Assembly: GCA_028717325.1 (NCBI GenBank)
Contig: JAQUOB010000084.1
Location: 1 to 5,945, forward strand
Length of the DNA stretch: 5,945 nt
Source of the DNA: Candidatus Margulisiibacteriota bacterium
Lineage (GTDB): Bacteria > Margulisbacteria > WOR-1 > O2-12-FULL-45-9 > XYB2-FULL-48-7
Reading direction: 5' to 3'
A model generated the notes under the pieces. It made no database searches. It worked only from the letters and a program-made list of their open reading frames with translations, and was not told the origin of the DNA. This document shows, piece after piece, positions 4,054 through 5,945 of the stretch. The translations under genes were made by a program, and so were the position numbers. Each line of letters begins with the position of its first letter. The first letter of the stretch is position 1.

Positions 4054-5945
4054 ATTTCTTGAAGCAGTGAATAAAAAAATACTAGTCATCGACGGGGCGA
4101 TGGGGACCCAGCTGATGGAGCGGGGCGTCCGCCCCGAAGATTGTTTTGACGCGGTCAATATCAAAAAACCGGCAGTTGTTGAAGCAGTCCACCAAGCTTA
4201 CGTTTCGGCCGGTGCCGACATAATCGAAACCAACACTTTCGGCGCTAACCGGATCAAACTAACCGATTACGGTTATGAGAATAAAGTAAAAGAGATCAAC
4301 ATCGCTGCGGCGCGACTGGCAAGAAAAGTCATCGGCGCCAAGGGCTTTGTCTGCGGCTCGATCGGTCCTCTCGGCAAGATGATCGATCCGCTGGGCGAGA
4401 TAACTTTTGACCAGGCCTATCAAACATTTGCCGAGCAGGCCAAAGCGCTGGAAGAAGGCGGCGCTGACGTTGTTTCGATCGAAACGATCTCCGATCTTCA
4501 GGAGATGAGAGCCGCGGTCATCGCGGTTAAAAATGAAACCAAATTGCCGGTCATCGCCAGCATGACCTATGACGATGCGGAGAAAACCGTTTACGGCACG
4601 CCGCCCGAAGCCGCCGTCGTCGTGCTGGAAGCTTTGGGCGCCGACGTGATCGCCGCTAATTGTTCAACCGGGCCTGAAGGTTTGCTCAAAGTAGCCAAAA
4701 GGTATCTCGCGGCGACCAAGTTGCCAGTGATGGTGATGCCGAACGCCGGGATGCCGGAGCTGGTCGGCAATCAGGCCGTTTATAAAATGACGCCGAAACA
4801 GTTCGGAGTATTTGCCAAGAAATTTGCCGGGTTAGGAGTTCGGATTATTGGAGGATGTTGCGGCACGGGGCCGGAGCATATCAAGGCCATTAAATCCGAA
4901 ATACGAAGCACGAAATTCGAAGCAAATTCGAAATCAGAAATTCGAAATACGAAATTCGCTTCCAGAACAAAAGTGGTGGAAATCAAGCAGGGCGTGCCGC
5001 TGCTGATCGGCGAGCGGATCAATCCGACCGGACGCAAGCTGTTTCAAGAAGAGATCAAAACCGGGAAAACCCAGATCATCAGACAAGAAGCGGCGACACA
5101 AACGAAAGACAGGGCGGACCTGCTCGATGTCAATGTCTCCGTCCCCGATATTTCCGAATCGAAAGAAATGGAAGCGGCGATCAAGGTCGTCCAGCAGGTC
5201 TCCGAACAACCGCTCTCGATCGACAGCCCGAATTACGCGGCCATGGAGGCCGGCTTGAAAGTTTTCTGCGGCAAAGCTTTGCTGAACTCCGTCAACGGCA
5301 AAAAAGAGAGCATCGATAAGGTGCTGCCCCTGGCCAAAAAATACGGCGCGGCGATCATTGCCCTGGCGCTTGATGAAAAAGGACTGCCGCAGACGGCGGA
5401 CGACCGCGTGCGTATCGCGGAGAGGATCGTTATGTCGGCTAAACAGGCCGGCATTCCGCCTGAAGATATCTATGTCGATAATCTGGTCTTAACCGCCGGG
5501 GTGGGGATCGCTGGCTGCCTGGAAACTTTAAAAGCTATTCCAAAAGTCAAAGAGATCCTCGGCGTCAAGACCATTTTGGGCATCAGCAACGTGTCGCACG
5601 GTTTGCCGAACCGGTCAAAGCTTAACGCTTTATACTTTCAGTTAGCGGTTGCTTACGGGCTGGATGCGGCAATAATCGATGTGACGGACGGGGAGGTGCG
5701 CAAAGTTTTGAAGGGACTAAGGGGTCAGGGGCCGGGGGCTAGGGAAGAATTATTAAAGAGGTTTAAAGAAGAAGTTGATAAAGCCAGGCGGTCGGGGAAA
5801 CCGGCGGAAAAGAAACGCGAAGCCAATATTCAAAATATTAAATTTTCCGGCTATCAGGACATCAAAGCGGCAGTTATTAGCGGCAATCTGGAAGCGGTTG
5901 AAATCCTGGTTAAACAGGCTTTAGAGAAAAAACTGAATCCGCAGA
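4046..5945 (+). CDS. metH: Cobalamin-dependent methionine synthase, N-terminal 633 residues (3' truncated)
   Basis: The frame from GTG 4046 is open to the window edge and encodes a modular MetH, which moves a methyl group from methyltetrahydrofolate via cobalamin to homocysteine to make methionine in the cytoplasm. Residues 1 to about 282 are the homocysteine domain: IDGAMGTQL (15-23), ETNTFGAN (61-68), GSIGPLG (104-110), and zinc ligands Cys206 (ANCSTGPE) and Cys271-Cys272 (GGCCGTGPEH). About 310-555 is the pterin-binding domain: IGERINPTG (321-329), DVN (361-363), SIDSPN (391-396), VDNLVLT (477-483) and GISNVSHGLPNR (512-523). By analogy with AcsE-type folate methyltransferases, Asp361, Asn396, Asp478 and Asn515 are likely pterin contacts. 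From about 603, GYQDIKAAVISGNLEAVEI resembles the first helices of the cobalamin cap domain, so the cobalamin module should follow outside the window. Both interdomain linkers are encoded by heptanucleotide repeats. No B12 riboswitch precedes the gene. Whether a C-terminal reactivation domain exists cannot be seen. Confidence 0.93.
   Translation, partial: MSRFLEAVNKKILVIDGAMGTQLMERGVRPEDCFDAVNIKKPAVVEAVHQAYVSAGADIIETNTFGANRIKLTDYGYENKVKEINIAAARLARKVIGAKGFVCGSIGPLGKMIDPLGEITFDQAYQTFAEQAKALEEGGADVVSIETISDLQEMRAAVIAVKNETKLPVIASMTYDDAEKTVYGTPPEAAVVVLEALGADVIAANCSTGPEGLLKVAKRYLAATKLPVMVMPNAGMPELVGNQAVYKMTPKQFGVFAKKFAGLGVRIIGGCCGTGPEHIKAIKSEIRSTKFEANSKSEIRNTKFASRTKVVEIKQGVPLLIGERINPTGRKLFQEEIKTGKTQIIRQEAATQTKDRADLLDVNVSVPDISESKEMEAAIKVVQQVSEQPLSIDSPNYAAMEAGLKVFCGKALLNSVNGKKESIDKVLPLAKKYGAAIIALALDEKGLPQTADDRVRIAERIVMSAKQAGIPPEDIYVDNLVLTAGVGIAGCLETLKAIPKVKEILGVKTILGISNVSHGLPNRSKLNALYFQLAVAYGLDAAIIDVTDGEVRKVLKGLRGQGPGAREELLKRFKEEVDKARRSGKPAEKKREANIQNIKFSGYQDIKAAVISGNLEAVEILVKQALEKKLNPQ
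4892..4958 (+). repeat. Degenerate 7-bp repeat array (AAATTCG-like) in frame within metH
   Basis: Nine heptamers of the form AAAT-N-CG or close variants run without gaps except for a single AAGC tetramer at 4920-4923. The commonest unit is AAATTCG (4913, 4924, 4938, 4952). Others are AAATCCG (4892), AAATACG (4899, 4945), AAGCACG (4906) and AAATCAG (4931). The array encodes about residues 283-304 of MetH, including SEIRSTKFEA and SEIRNTKF. It lies just after the zinc-binding GGCCGTGPEH motif and before the pterin-domain start. Base composition is far more A-rich than flanking metH. I recall similar peptides (KFEIRNS, and RISNFEF from the other strand) in proteins predicted from environmental bacterial genomes, which suggests a dispersed genomic repeat. 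That is memory, not a search. Confidence 0.85.
5713..5747 (+). repeat. Degenerate G-rich 7-bp repeat array (AGGGGCT-like) in frame within metH
   Basis: Five consecutive heptamers can be read: GGGACTA (5713), AGGGGTC (5720), AGGGGCC (5727), GGGGGCT (5734) and AGGGAAG (5741). The middle three match AGGGGCT closely and the outer two are looser. They encode roughly residues 557-568 (GLRGQGPGAREE), a Gly-rich stretch unlike the surrounding protein. It lies between the end of the pterin domain and the start of the cobalamin cap. The guanine run pattern is conspicuous against neighbouring codons. With only three good units, chance is a more serious alternative here than for the A/T-rich array. Confidence 0.55.

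Noticed and set aside
4780..5209. Two overlapping minus-strand open frames containing RISDFEF-like peptide.
   Set aside because: They are antisense to metH. Their openness comes largely from the stop-free heptamer repeat, so they are not real genes.
5825..5839. AATATT-CAA-AATATT inverted repeat within metH.
   Set aside because: Short, A/T-only and inside a coding linker; likely chance.

Overview
The window is about 5.9 kb of ordinary bacterial, gene-dense DNA. It uses the standard bacterial code and carries five protein-coding genes. The lipoprotein-type signal on the deacetylase fits a bacterium with a conventional cell envelope. Nothing in the window fixes the phylum. The heptanucleotide repeats inside metH resemble low-complexity repeats I recall from uncultured bacterial genomes and, by unit length, the heptameric repeats of some cyanobacteria. 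I treat this only as a hint.

Layout: (1) positions 2-142, the 3' end of a small integral membrane protein of unknown function; (2) 153-1028, a NodB-type polysaccharide deacetylase with a probable lipoprotein signal, 10 nt downstream and probably in the same operon; (3) 1066-3570 on the minus strand, a P-type Mg2+ ATPase of the MgtA/MgtB family, convergent with the deacetylase; (4) 3571-3636, a compact divergent promoter region; (5) 3637-4053, a RimI-type GNAT N-acetyltransferase; (6) 4046 to the window end, a cobalamin-dependent methionine synthase (metH) overlapping rimI by 8 nt. metH encodes a complete homocysteine domain, a complete methyltetrahydrofolate domain and the first residues of the cobalamin-binding cap, and it continues beyond the window.

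How the genes work together: rimI and metH form a translationally coupled pair driven by an extended -10 promoter. The upstream membrane protein and the deacetylase look like an envelope-related unit. mgtA is a stand-alone gene with its own good -35/-10 promoter. I see no shared pathway that links all five genes.

The most interesting features are not gene calls. Both interdomain linkers of metH are encoded by short arrays of degenerate 7-bp repeats: A/T-rich AAATTCG-like units at 4892-4958 and G-rich AGGGGCT-like units at 5713-5747. Both stay in frame. Also, both promoters in the 66-bp divergent region lie so close to their start codons that rimI is predicted to be leaderless and mgtA nearly so, which leaves no room for the Mg2+-sensing leader known upstream of enterobacterial mgtA. 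I found no rRNA, tRNA, CRISPR array, insertion sequence or convincing intrinsic terminator.
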